This document shows, in pieces, positions 1 through 9,790 of a stretch of DNA of 64,000 nucleotides (the first letter of the stretch is position 1; the number at the start of each line of letters is the position of its first letter). Under the pieces are notes generated by a model. That model ran no database searches. It worked only from the letters and a program-made list of their open reading frames with translations, and was not told the origin of the DNA. The stretch is from Rattus norvegicus. Lineage: Eukaryota > Chordata > Mammalia > Rodentia > Muridae. The stretch lies in the NCBI RefSeq assembly GCF_036323735.1, contig NC_086024.1, forward strand, positions 136,783,053 through 136,847,052, written 5' to 3'. A program made the translations under genes and the position numbers.

Positions 1-655
1 CGTCCAACTGGGTGCAACCTATGTCACGTTTTGTTTTTTTTAAACATCAATTAACGTATATACTTCACAAAAAGCCCACTTTAAAGAAATGAGAATTCGG
101 CGTCCACCGCGGCTTGTATCGCACGCAGGTAAAGGAAAAGGCAGGGAAGGTGGCAACCCCAAAGACGAACGTCTTCCTAGCCAAAAGCATCCTCAAGAGC
201 AGGACAAAGGCTCCAGCGACACACAACCCGCTCAACCTTAAGGGCACAGGGACATCACGCCAGGTGGAGCAAATGTACCCACGGGGAAGCCTCGACAAGG
301 AGACTCCTAAGATGGCTCTCTCAATCCACGCACGGCGTGCGTTCCACCCAGTGCAGGGGAAACGTGAATTCCGAGCGTGCGAACACCGCACCCGGGTGTC
401 GCCGCGAGGAAACCGAGGCACGGGTCGCTGGCCCGGAGGGGCCGTCCGTATGCGCTGCAGCCCCGGGGCAGCCGACAGCCCCGCGGAGGCCGCTCGCCCG
501 GTCCGCGACCCCGCCCACGCTCGCCCGCCTGCTGACAGCCGCCGCCCCCACCTGCCCCTGCGCCCGCCCGCCCTGCGCGCCCGCCCGCCGCTTCCTCTCT
601 GCCCGGCCCGCCTCGTGCGGGCGCCGGGGAACGCGGCGCCGCCGCCCGCACCCAC
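1..655 (-). other. Ppp1r13b: Ppp1r13b intron 1, 5' end
   Basis: This is the sequence immediately downstream (minus sense) of the exon 1 donor of Ppp1r13b. It begins with GT at 655-654 (GTGGGTGCGG). The part from about 380 to 655 is CpG-island sequence; 1-379 is ordinary unique DNA. Several long ORFs cross it on both strands, but they are GC-rich frames without family similarity. The intron runs off the left edge. Confidence 0.75.
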
Positions 656-664
656 CGGCATCAT
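656..664 (-). CDS. Ppp1r13b: Ppp1r13b (ASPP1) first coding exon, 9 coding nt
   Basis: On the minus strand an ATG-ATG-CCG (Met-Met-Pro) is followed at once by GTGGGT, a usable splice donor. ASPP1 begins Met-Met-Pro-Met-Ile-Leu-Thr-Val-Phe, so this fits exon 1 ending in phase 0 after the third codon. The next exon would supply the N-terminal Ras-association/ubiquitin-like domain and lies outside the window. ASPP1 binds p53 family members through C-terminal ankyrin repeats and an SH3 domain and steers them to pro-apoptotic promoters; none of those domains is in this window. Identification rests on the MMP-donor structure, the CpG island, and synteny with Atp5mj on the same strand at 57-62.6 kb. 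The 5' UTR probably covers 665 to roughly 900; I cannot fix the start site. Confidence 0.75.
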
Positions 665-954
665 CGCGGCGCCGTCCGCCGCGCCCGCGCCGCCTGACAG
701 GACGCCTCTCCGGCCGCCTCACAGGCCGCGCACCCGCTGCGGCGCCCTGCGGCCCGGCTGCGGCGAGGCGGCAGCTGCGGAGAGCCACGCAGCTCTCGCT
801 CGTCCTGTCGCGCCGCCCCGCGAGCCGCGTCGCCGTCCCTCAGCCGCCACCGCCGCCTCTGCTGAAGCCGGCCGCCTTCCGCCACCCACTCGGCTCACCC
901 CCGCAGGCTGCGGAGGCCCCGCCCTACGCGTCGCTCCCCCACCCGCCTACGCCA

Positions 955-1020
955 CCCATGATTGGTCCGGTGGGGGAGGCGGGATAAAAGGGCGGGGCCT
1001 CTCCGCCGCGGCCAGGTGAG
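955..1020 (+). promoter_or_regulatory. Divergent plus-strand core promoter with CCAAT, GC boxes and TATA-like box
   Basis: Reading plus: an inverted CCAAT box (ATTGG at 961-965), a GC box (GGAGGCGGG at 975-983), a TATA-like GATAAAAG (983-990) and a second GC box (GGGCGGGG at 990-997). This spacing would place a start site near 1010-1018, right at GCCAGGTGAG, which also looks like a 5' splice site. It faces away from Ppp1r13b, so it could drive a divergent noncoding transcript into the intergenic region. The motifs are visible; transcription is inference. Confidence 0.5.
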
Positions 1021-1105
1021 AGCGCGCTCGTGCGCGTCTGCGCTCTAGGAGGCGGGGGGAGGGGCGCGCTGCGGACGCCGGCCCCGCCCCCTCTCCTGCA
1101 TACCA

Positions 1106-2080
1106 GCTAAGGGGGCGTTGGGGCTCCGAGGGACCTCCGAACCTGGAGTCTATGAGACTTCGGCTCAGAGTCACTTCGGACGAATAGGGAAGGGCAGAGA
1201 GGAAAGGGCGGCTGGGTCCGGCCCAGAGTCGCAATCGGAGGAGACTCGAACCTCAAGATCCGAGAGGCCAGTGGCGAGCTGGCTACAGACCAACTCTGAC
1301 CGTAACATACCGCCCCTCATGTGTCCAGAGCTATGTAAGGCCACGGGCCAAAGCTATGAGGTGGGCACAGGGTGTCCCCGACGTGTCTACATCAGCCGAT
1401 TGCAGACTGCTCAGTGCCCCGGGCCGAGCCGCAGGGACTTGGGTCTCTGCCCAGCTTCCACCGCGGACTGAGCCATTGAAACCTTCCTGGACAAGACACA
1501 GGCTCTGAGCCTCAGCCCTTCACATGATCCATCCCACGACTAAAGAAAGGGCCCATCCCGACCTGTGTCAGTATCCTTGGAGATCCAGCTGGAACGTCCC
1601 AGGGTAGGGTCCAGTCTGCAGCTTCAGGGCCCAGGTCTGTCTTCAGAACGTTGCTTCCTTTGTCATTCTTCCCTCCAGCCTGGGAGCCTTCGCGACAGAG
1701 GCTAGAGCAGGCCCCAGAGCAGACCCTCAGCAGAGGCTGCCGGGTGGGCAGGCACCCTTTCTGAGTACTCCAGGTTGCGCCATTTGCCTGAACTCTGACA
1801 GATGAGACGCAGCGGCTGATGAACTGCACCGGACTTAAACTTCCATGAGATTCCAGAAACATGAAGACCCGCTGGGTGGCCCCAAACACAGAAAGGGTAG
1901 ATCACCTTGGGAAGTACCCAAGCTCTGGAGAGGGCAGCAGTTGTTGATCAGGGGCAGTGGATAGCCTGTCTGGTTAGCTGAGTGGCGGGAGGCTGCTGCT
2001 AAGTGGGGGCAGAGGGAGGGAGGAGGCCAGAGTTACACCAGCCCCCTTATGGGCAGCCACGACTGCGCTTAAGAGGCCAC
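1106..2080. other. Unique sequence, CpG-island shore
   Basis: I see no repeat family, RNA gene or recognisable coding exon. ORFs of 117 and 125 codons are present but resemble no protein I know. If the divergent promoter is active, a noncoding exon or intron could lie here. Confidence 0.5.
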
Positions 2081-2275
2081 GGGGGTTAGTGATTGAGAGC
2101 GTGGACTTTCCAGTTGAACAGACTCGGTTCCACGCCACTGCTTCTGACACACCCTCGCTGTGTGCTCTTAGGCGAGCACATCTCTGTCATAGGATGTGGT
2201 AGGATAATAGTACCTCTCTGGAGGAAGCTCAGGTGTGATGGATGAATACTTCCTGAAGTTTGTGGCATGTGCCAG
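2081..2275 (+). repeat. MIR SINE
   Basis: The order of elements matches the MIR consensus: a 'gagagcgtggactt' head, a tRNA-like 'gttccacgccactgcttctgacac' region (compressed), a 'tgtgtgctcttaggcgagcac' core, and a 'ggataatagtacctctctgg' tail. It is a diverged pre-rodent mammalian SINE. Confidence 0.8.
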
Positions 2276-2439
2276 CTGCCCTGTGAGTTCTGTAGTTACT
2301 TATCGTTAGAAAGCAGGCTTGGTGTGAAAATGTCCCCAGGGTTCTAAGGCTGAATACATATGGACCATGAATAGTCAGTCAGTGACACATCCTTTCTGGG
2401 AGCAGGATTCTGAGAGAGGAGGAAGTTCGGGGAATGAGT

Positions 2440-2600
2440 GATTTTTACACCAGATGTCAAGAGACCTGGGCCCCGATTCCAGCTCTGCTCCATTTCCTGC
2501 AAGGTCTCAGGTACCTCATACCCTGGGCCTTGCATTTCCCTTCTGAAGCAGAAGGCGGGTTAGAGTCTGAACCTCTGGGCCCTTCCAGTCCTGATGTACT
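2440..2600 (+). repeat. Probable MIR fragment
   Basis: Pieces such as 'gagacctgggccccgattcc' and 'agctctgctccatttc', followed by 'cctctgggccc', follow MIR order but are strongly diverged. Confidence 0.5.
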
Positions 2601-2711
2601 AATGTCCACATGCTGGGTAGGGGGATATGCTGACCCACTTAGGCCGGACAAAAGACAAGCCCAGAAAACTGTTAACTCACTCTCCTAAGAGCATCTTGAC
2701 TACAGGTATGT

Positions 2712-2845
2712 CTGTTTTTGCACAGATTTGATCTCCAGAACCCATGTGGCTGCTCACAACTCTCTGTAACTCAGTTCCAAGGGACAATACCCTTTTCTGT
2801 CCTTTTCGGGCGGGCACACAGACATATACAGAAAAACAAATCTAA
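2712..2845 (+). repeat. B3/B2 SINE fragment
   Basis: 'tgatctccagaacccatgtg' and then 'ctcagttccaagggacaat' match the middle and 3' part of B3. The tRNA-like head is missing. It runs straight into the minisatellite. Confidence 0.6.
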
Positions 2846-3926
2846 AGTTTTATTTATCTATGTGTAAGGTCTGTGTTACTGATGCACACATGCATACATT
2901 TATGTATAAGGTCTGTGAGTGTAGATGCACGCATTCATACATTTATGTATAAGGACTGTGTGCATTGATGCACACACACACATACATTTGTGTATAAGAT
3001 CTGTATTACTGATGCACACACACATACATTTTATGTATAAGGTCTGTGAGTGTAGATGCACACATGCATACATTTATGTATAAGGTCTGTGAGTGTAGAT
3101 GCACGCATTCATACATTTATGTATAAGGACTGTGTGCATTGATGCACACACACACATACATTTGTGTATAAGATCTGTATTACTGATGCACACACACATA
3201 CATTTTATGTATAAGGTCTGTGAGTGTAGATGCACACATGCATACATTTATGTATAAGGTCTGTGAGTGTAGATGCACGCATTCATACATTTATGTATAA
3301 GGACTGTGTGCATTGATGCACACACACACATACATTTGTGTATAAGATCTGTATTACTGATGCACACACACATACATTTTATGTATAAGGTCTGTGAGTG
3401 TAGATGCATACATGCATACATTTATGTATAAGGTCTGTGTGTGTGGATGCACACATGCATACATTTATGTATAAGGTCTGCAAGTGTAGATGCACACATG
3501 CATACATTTATGTATAAGGACTGTGTGCATTGATGCACACACACATACATTTGTGTATAAGATCTGTATTACTGATGCACACACACATACATTTTATGTA
3601 TAAGGTCTGTGAGTGTAGATGCACGCATGCATACATTTATGTATAAGGTCTGCGAGTGTGGATGCACACATGCATACATTTATGTATAAGGTCTGTGTGT
3701 GTGGATGCACACATCCATACATTTATGTATAAGGTCTGTGTGTGTGGATGCACACATGCATACATTTTATGTATAGGGTCTGTGGGTATTGATGCATACA
3801 TACATACATTTTACGTATAAGGTCTGTGAGTGTAGATGCACGCATGCATACATTTGTGTATAAGGTCTGTATTACTGATGCACACACACATAAGGTCTGT
3901 GTGTGTGGATGCACACACACATACAT
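2846..3926 (+). repeat. Minisatellite with about 43-bp monomers and a 174-bp higher-order unit
   Basis: About 24 monomers of about 43 bp, each carrying 'tgtataaggtctgtg', then 'gatgcacacatgcatacatt' or close variants. In the left half four distinguishable monomers recur in fixed order. The marker 'gcacgcattcatac' starts at 2927, 3101 and 3275, exactly 174 bp apart, so the array has a higher-order period. The right half (about 3410-3926) keeps the monomer but loses the strict order. Confidence 0.95.
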
Positions 3927-3927
3927 T

Positions 3928-3961
3928 TTTTCTAGAGGAACCTTCTGGGTCCTCTAGAAAA
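3928..3961. other. Perfect 12-bp inverted repeat with 10-nt loop
   Basis: Bases 3928-3939 (ttttctagagga) are perfectly complementary to 3950-3961. The hairpin sits exactly between the end of the minisatellite and the start of the C15orf40-like retrocopy. Confidence 0.85.
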
Positions 3962-4600
3962 GCAGCAATTGAGGACTCTTCCGCCATGCTGCCGCCTTCC
4001 GTGGCACCTGCGAAGTTGTGATGCTGAAGCTCCTTGTAGGTCGCTGTGCTTGGCCTCTACTAGACTCCTGTGTGGTTCCACAATGCCTAAGAAAGCCGGT
4101 GCAACAAGCAAGGGTAAAAACCAAACCAAGGAACCAGAGACACCACCTCCCCCTACAGGGCCTGTAGCAACTGATTCTAAAGGCTTTGTCACCATAGCCA
4201 TCCATGCCAAACCCGGCTCCAAACAGAATGCTGTGACAGATCTGAACACCGAGGCGGTTGGCGTGGCCATCGCGGCACCTCCGTCTGAGGGAGAGGCCAA
4301 TGCGGAGCTCTGTCGGTACCTTTCCAAGGTCTTGGACCTCAGGAAGAGTGACGTGGTTCTGGACAAGGGCGGTAAATCTCGGGAAAAGGTGGTGAAGCTC
4401 TTGGCCTCTACAACTCCAGAGGAGGTCTTGGAGAAGCTGAGAACAGAAGCTGAAAAAAAATAAAGGCGAGAAATGGTGTGTACTTCCTTGTGGGCTCTCA
4501 TGAGAGTAGCGGGGCCACGCAGGAAAATGTACATCGGTGCCTGGCCATGGAGAGAGGAATACATAGATGAAGTCAGACTAAATGAAAGGAGAAAATATAA
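3962..4600 (+). pseudogene. Intronless retrocopy of the C15orf40 (UPF0235/DUF167) gene
   Basis: This continuous, intron-free copy includes remnants of the 5' leader, the whole short coding frame (4083-4463) and a possible 3' UTR to about 4600. The parent gene is multi-exonic, so this looks like a processed copy. The parent's longer leader (human form starts Met-Leu-Arg-Leu-Arg) is broken here: the corresponding ATG at 3985 opens a frame that stops after 11 codons. No clear poly(A) tail or target-site duplication is visible, so the outer ends are approximate. Confidence 0.8.
4083..4463 (+). CDS. Intact 126-codon DUF167 protein (C15orf40-like retrogene)
   Basis: The frame starts MPKKAGATSKGKNQTKEPE and ends in a Lys-rich tail. 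It contains the DUF167 (bacterial YggU-like) core, with VTIAIHAKPGSKQNAVTDL near residues 38-56, APPSEGEANAELCRYLSKVL near 69-88, and KSREKVVKLLAS near 101-112. It has no stop or frameshift and its length equals the short form of the parent protein. The ATG has A at -3, a good context. The biochemical role of this family is unresolved. Whether the copy is transcribed cannot be told from sequence, and no promoter motif is obvious upstream apart from the minisatellite. It could be a recent, not yet decayed pseudogene. Confidence 0.75.
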   Translation: MPKKAGATSKGKNQTKEPETPPPPTGPVATDSKGFVTIAIHAKPGSKQNAVTDLNTEAVGVAIAAPPSEGEANAELCRYLSKVLDLRKSDVVLDKGGKSREKVVKLLASTTPEEVLEKLRTEAEKK

Positions 4601-4625
4601 ATCTACAGACTCTCAAATCCCTCAC

Positions 4626-4835
4626 TGTGGGAGCTGGGGAGACAGCTCAGTGGTGAAGAGCGTTTGCCGCTCTTCCGGGGATTCGGCTCAGCTCCCAGCA
4701 CTGACACTGGAGGGCTCACACAAACTCCGGTTCCAGGATGTCGCCATTCTTTTCCTGGCCCCTGAGGCCACTGCAGACCTGTAGTTCATACATGTGCATT
4801 CCAGGCACACACACTAAGTAAACCTTTAAATCCCT
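4626..4835 (+). repeat. B3/B2 SINE, diverged
   Basis: 'gggagctggggagacagctc' and 'agtggtgaagagcg' followed by 'cagctcccagcactgac' follow the B2-superfamily tRNA-derived head. An A-rich 3' end lies near 4820. Confidence 0.7.
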
Positions 4836-5277
4836 GAGTGCAGACAGCCTGGAATATATCACTCTAACTTCATGGGATTACAACGGACCAGCTACTGTCC
4901 ACGATGGAGCTCCTGATCTGCAGGCATTGGGAGATGAGCTGAAGATCACCGCACAGAGGATGACGGGAAACCAACTCCCCGGACTCCAAGTGAAGTGCTT
5001 CTAGCCTCGTAGCTCCCCACAGTGTTTCTGGAGTCCTGGGGTCTTCTGATCCTGTTTACAACTGGGAAAACCTTTTGTACTGCTTCTATTTTAAGGTTTT
5101 TTTAAATGCAAAAGTGTTTACTTTTTATCTTCTAATGATCATATAGAACATTTTGTGGAAAAGTAAATAATCATGGAGACGTGTAACTTATTGTCAGTTA
5201 CTTTCAGAACCTTGTAAACTTTCAAATCTAGAAGTTCTTAGGAGTCTCCAAAGATCTTAAAAGAGTCAAGAGGTGTC
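4836..5277. other. Unique AT-rich sequence
   Basis: No recognisable repeat, gene or regulatory motif cluster. Confidence 0.5.
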
Positions 5278-5535
5278 TAGAGCAATGACCAGCAGTTAAG
5301 AGTGCTTACGCTCTTGGAGAGGACATGAGTTCAATTCCCAGCAACCCAACATGGAATGACTCACAACTGCCTGTAACTCCAGTTTCAAGAGATCCAATGC
5401 CTCTGGTCCGAGGGCACCCACAGCCATGTATGCATACACAGACACATACCTGCAGAGATAGAGACAGACACATACATAATTGAAAATAACTTAACAAATA
5501 AAAAAATTGATAAAGAAAAAAAAAAAAAGAAAAGA
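5278..5535 (+). repeat. B3 SINE
   Basis: 'accagcagttaagagtgctt' and 'gagttcaattcccagcaacc' are the tRNA-derived head. The element ends in a long A-rich tail at about 5500-5535. A short minus-strand B2 head (about 5545-5583) follows directly. Confidence 0.8.
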
Positions 5536-5583
5536 AAAGCAGCAATTACCCGTAACCGCTGAGCCATTTCTCCAGCACCCAAG

Positions 5584-6314
5584 CCTTTTACCTTTACCTG
5601 CAGAACTTATGGGCACAGTGTCTTCCAGGATTGCCTCCAGGCAGTATTTACCAGGCCAGGTTGGACAGCATGTCCTTTTGGTCCCAAAAGTCACACTAGT
5701 GTTCAAGTCCCATCTTCTTGTACCTCAAAAAAGACGTTTATAGTTGCCACCCTCTTCCCCCAGACTTTAGCATCCGCCAAGCTGCAACCATTTCCCACAG
5801 CACCTGGAACACACACACAGATTCACCACAAACCCTTTAGCATTTCCCATTATCTACACCAGGATCGGTTCATCAGAAGCCCCCCAGAATCACATTAATG
5901 GTAGATTGCAGGCATTGGGGGTTATAAGGTGTCCATATTGTTTAGAGATGTGTCCCAGCACGTGTGAGAGGTCTAGGCTACAGTTGGGTGTCAGAGGGAC
6001 AGAACAAGGCAGTGAGGAGCAGCTGAGCTGTAACTGGTAAATTCTCAGTTCGTCTTAAGTCGGGGTGATGAGTCTGTGGGGTGTGCTGTACTCTCCTCTG
6101 TTCCGTACCTTTCTAGTATTGTGTACTAAAAATGGTTAAGTATCCTTCAAAGCAAATTAAAACTCCCTTGAGGAAAATTAGCATATACTCACATTTGCAT
6201 AATGAAATTCAGGGAGGGTTCCACCGAACAGGAAGAATACAGGAATGCCTGCAGGTGAGGATGGGGACTGGGCATACCAGGGACAGATATAAGTCACACT
6301 TGGCACAATTAGGT
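5584..6314. other. Unique sequence
   Basis: No gene, RNA or repeat recognised. Confidence 0.5.
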
Positions 6315-6445
6315 GGCTTTTGTTTTTTTTTTGTTTTTGTTTTTTTTTTTTTTTTTTGGTTCTTTTTTTCAGAGCTGGGGACCGAACCCAGGGCCTTGCG
6401 CTTCCTAGGCAAGCGCTCTACCACTGAGCTAAATCCCCAACCCCG
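6315..6445 (-). repeat. ID element (BC1/tRNA-Ala-derived SINE)
   Basis: In minus sense it reads 'ggggttggggatttagctca', 'gtggtagagcgcttgcctag', then an A-rich tail (poly-T on plus at 6319-6369). It is flanked by a target-site duplication, 'ggcttttgttttt'. Full length. Confidence 0.95.
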
Positions 6446-6984
6446 GCTTTTGTTTTTTAACTAAGTCTTATTTTCAGAACAGTTTTAGAGTTGAATATTT
6501 ACACCACCTTTGCAGCCGCTCTCACACTTACAGGGTTTGCATTCCAATAAGCACGCCGACATGGAACATGTCATATGGGGAAGGTGTAGTCCGTGTACCT
6601 GTAAGCTATCGCCTCAGCGGTAATCAATAGATCCCCAGAGTACCACTTCCTGGTGATCGCACAGCTGACTGGGAGTTACGACTCTCCGGTTGTCCCAAGT
6701 CATTGCAATGTACCGATCCCAACACTAACTGCCCACACAAAGATCAAAGTCCAAAATGTGAAATATGGTTCCGACTGAGCTCACATCTCTCTTGCACCAC
6801 CATAAACAGCCTTCAGTGAAGCCGCTGTAAGGTGTGGCCCTCTGTAGACTTTTCCTGCCCAGTTTCCTCTAATTATCACTATTATTCTGAGGGCGTGTCC
6901 ATGTCTGTGTGAGTGCCTGTGGTATGTGAGAATGTGAAGTCCCATGGCTGATGTTGGGTATCAGCCTCAGTTGCTCCCCACCTT
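6446..6984. other. Unique sequence
   Basis: No recognisable feature. Confidence 0.5.
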
Positions 6985-7205
6985 ATTGCTCCTAATTATT
7001 TTTAAATTTTATTTTATGTGCATGGGTGTTCCCCCTCCATGTAGGTCTGCGCACGCATGTGTGGTTGTGCCCGTGGAAACCAGAAGAAGGCACGAGATCC
7101 TCAGACCTGGCGTTACAGATGGTTGTGAGCCATCAGGTGGGTGCTTTGACTTGAACCCAGGTCCTCTGGAAGAGCTCCTACCTGCTGAGTGGTCCCTCTA
7201 GTCTC
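6985..7205 (-). repeat. B3 SINE
   Basis: The plus strand reads the B3 tail ('tttttaaattttattttatg') through 'tgtgagccatcaggtgggtg' to 'gaacccaggtcctctggaag', the inverted tRNA-like head. Confidence 0.85.
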
Positions 7206-7335
7206 CCATTTTAGTTTCTGAGACAAGGACTGGGACTGGGTCTGAAGCTCATTGGTTCTAATAGACTAGCTGGCCGTCAAGGGTCTGCCTGCCTCTGTCT
7301 CCCCAACACTGTGGCTGCAGGCGTATGAGTCTGTG
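7206..7335 (-). repeat. B1/B4-like SINE fragment
   Basis: 'tttctgagacaaggactggg', then 'ggtctgcctgcctctgtctc' match an inverted B1-type monomer, diverged. Confidence 0.6.
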
Positions 7336-7344
7336 CTGGCTTGG

Positions 7345-7485
7345 TTTACTTGGTTTTTGGTTTTGTTTTGTCTGTCCTGGAACTCACTCTGTCCACCATG
7401 GTGACTTTGAACTCAGAGATCCTCCTGCTTCTGCCTCCTGAGTCCTGCTGGGATTAAAGGTGTGTGTCACCACAGCCAGGCTCTG
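7345..7485 (-). repeat. B1 SINE
   Basis: The inverted 7SL-derived body is visible: 'gtcctggaactcactctgtc', 'ctcctgcttctgcctcctga', 'gctgggattaaaggtgtgtg'. Confidence 0.9.
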
Positions 7486-7504
7486 TGTCCTGGTTTTTAC
7501 CTAG

Positions 7505-7870
7505 GTGTCCTAGTTTGCTTTCTGCTAACAGCCCGAAAAGTGTTTATTTCTGCTTAAAACCTTTTGAGTCCACCATGATGGGAAGTCAAGGCAGGAACTT
7601 AAACAAGAACCTGGAGACAGGAACTAAAGCAGAGGCCATGGAGGAGTGCTGCATAGACTTACTCTCCATGGCTTGCTCAGCTTTCTTGTATGCTTCAGGG
7701 TCACTTGCCCAAGGTAGGGACCACCCACAGTGGGCTGGGCTCTCCCACATCAGTTAATAATCAAGAAAATGCTCACAGGCCAATCTGAGGGTCTTTTTCT
7801 CAACTGAGGTTTGTTCTTCCCACATGGCTCTAACCTGGGTCAAGTTAACAAAAGACTAATCGGGGCACGT
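7505..7870 (-). mobile_element. MaLR-type LTR (MT/ORR1-like)
   Basis: On the plus strand: 'gtcctagtttgctttctgct' at one end; 'gcagaggccatggaggagtg' and 'agtgggctgggctctcccac' internally; 'gggtcaagttaacaaaagac' near the other. This is the familiar rodent solo LTR of the ERVL-MaLR class in reverse. The subfamily name is uncertain. Confidence 0.7.
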
Positions 7871-8559
7871 TCTGTAGAAGGTTCCTCTTTGGCATGTATG
7901 AGATGTTTTTTTTTTTTTTCTCATGATCAGACTGAATTAGGGGTTTATTTCAAAGGAAGATCGTAGAAGCGGCTGCCACTCTTGTCATGTGATAGCAGGG
8001 CATAGACTGTCACCAAAATTTAGCCTTGGATGTGTTCATTTTTATCACTTGGTTGCCATGACATTTTGTTTGATTTTTTTTTTTGAGTCAAACTGCATAG
8101 TAAGATAAATATTTTAAAAATTTAAGACATGCATAGCTTACTGTGGTTACCATGGGAAATACCACATACAGAACTGAGTAACTTAGACAGCAGAAATAGG
8201 CAGAAATAGTTTGAGAGGCTGGAAGTCCAAAGTCAAATTTAAAAGATGAAATCCAAGGCAGGGTGGGTTCTCCAAGGCCTACCTGTGGTCTTGCCAAAGG
8301 CTGACACTAGCTGTCTCTTCTAGAGTCTTCTGTGTGTTCACGTGCGTGTTACTTCTCTCTTTTTATAGGATGCCAGTCATAGTTGGACTGGGGCCCAGCC
8401 ACAGAACCTCATTTAGCCTTAATTTCCTCGTCTTGCAACCACAGTCACATTCTGAGGTGTATTAAGGTGAGGACTTTTGTATCTGACTTGGGGGTAGGCA
8501 CAGTGGAACTCATAAGACCTTTCTAAGCACAACCTCTTTGGGGGAGGTATTTTATTTTT
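7871..8559. other. Unique sequence
   Basis: Contains a T13 tract near 7908 and a T10 tract near 8073. No gene or clear repeat family recognised. Confidence 0.45.
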
Positions 8560-9350
8560 TATTTTTGTCTTTTTTAAATTGGATTTTAAAAATTTATTTA
8601 CATTTCAAATGTTATCTTCTTTCCCGGTTTCTTGTCCATAAGTTTCCTATCCCCTCCCCTTCCCCCTTCTCCTATAAGGGTGTTCCCCCACCCATCTACC
8701 CACCCCTTCCCACCTCCCAACTCTGACATTCCCCAACAATGGGGGGTCAAGCCTTGGCAGTACCAAGGGCTTCTCCTCCTATTGGGCCCAACAAGGCCAT
8801 CCTCTGCTATATATGCAGCTGGAGCCATGGGTCAGTGCCTGGGAGACCTAGTTGGTTGGCATTCTTGTTCTTATGGGGTTGCAAGCCCCTTCTGCTTCTT
8901 TAATCCTTTCTATAACCCCTCCAATGTGGACCCTGTTCTCAGTTCTATGGTTGTCTGTGAGCATCCGCCTCTGTATTTGTCATGCTCTGGCAGAGCCTCT
9001 CAGGAGACAGCTATATCAGGCTCCTGTCAGCATGCACTTCTTGGCATCCCCAATAATGACTGGGTTTGGTGGCTGCATGTATATGGGCTGGATCCCCAGG
9101 TCGGGCAGGCTCTGAATGGCCGGTCCTTCAGTCTCTGCTTCAAACTGTCTCCGTATCTCCTCCTATGAATATTTTTGTTTCCCCTTCTAAGAAGGGGAAG
9201 AAGCATCCGCACTTTAGTCATCCTTCTTCTTGAGCTTCCTGTGGTCTGTAGATTGTATCTTGGGTAATCCGAGCTTTTGGGCTAATATCCACTTATCAGT
9301 GAGTGCATACCATGGGTGTGTTTTTGTGATTGGGTTACCTCACTAGTTCA
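8560..9350 (-). mobile_element. 5'-truncated L1, ORF2 3' end plus 3' UTR
   Basis: In reverse this is rodent L1 sequence. It includes the terminal block around 'taagtggatattagcccaaa' (inverted at about 9275-9298) and 'acagaccacaggaagctcaa'. The 3' UTR continues to about 8570, where a T/A-rich stretch on the plus strand marks the tail. The L1 has no coding capacity. Confidence 0.85.
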
Positions 9351-9589
9351 GCTCTTCCCATTCCTCTCCCGTGACCCAGCAGTCCACAAGTGGCTACCCC
9401 ATGCCCTCCCCCTTTCCTTTCCCAAGGAGACAGGCCCAAGATCATCTACCTCCCCGTGTGACCTAGCACGTGGCCAAGTCTCTGTCAGACCTCCCTTCCA
9501 GCTTCTGAGGGTAGATCTCACTCACTTTCCCAGACTGCTGACCTCAGGGTCACCCCATCATGACCTCCCTTAGACATGCCAACGTCCCC
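9351..9589. other. Unique sequence
   Basis: CT-rich unique DNA; no feature recognised. Confidence 0.4.
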
Positions 9590-9790
9590 TTCCCTCCCAG
9601 GGCCCAAGAAGCCAATTCAGTCAACACGTGTCCTATGAGCTAGGCCCCAGTGGCCTAACTTCAAACAGGATAGATGAGGTTCCTGTCCTCACAGAGTGCA
9701 TATTCCTGTCAGGGGAGAAGATGTTAAATGCTGGCAAATGTGCTTTAAAGTTATAAAACCAGATAATGTGACAGAGATGGCTGTTCTGCC
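9590..9790 (+). repeat. Ancient L2-like LINE fragment
   Basis: The text runs 'agtcaacacgtgtcctatga', 'gaggttcctgtcctcacaga', 'ggagaagatgttaaatgctg'. That is the order of the old mammalian LINE 3' end ('sites of tumour-like' age, highly diverged). Confidence 0.5.

Larger units (their letters stand above)
380..1105. promoter_or_regulatory. Ppp1r13b: CpG-island promoter of Ppp1r13b
   Basis: CpG dinucleotides are very dense from about 380 to 1105, flanked by ordinary CpG-poor DNA. Multiple GC boxes (GGGCGGGG and its complement) are visible. The Ppp1r13b start codon lies inside on the minus strand. The minus-strand promoter looks TATA-less, as expected for a housekeeping CpG-island promoter. Confidence 0.85.

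Noticed and set aside
65..1019. Long overlapping ORFs (up to 301 codons) across the left CpG island
   Set aside because: GC-rich island sequence lacks stop codons in several frames. Only the Met-Met-Pro stub with its donor fits a known gene.
3723..3926. ORFs in the minisatellite
   Set aside because: Generated by the tandem repeat; no ORF spans the array consistently.
2846..3926. CRISPR-like regular repeat spacing
   Set aside because: The repeats are adjacent variants of one monomer with no unique spacers, in mammalian DNA.
8632..9221. 178-codon ORF
   Set aside because: Lies antisense within the L1 fragment.
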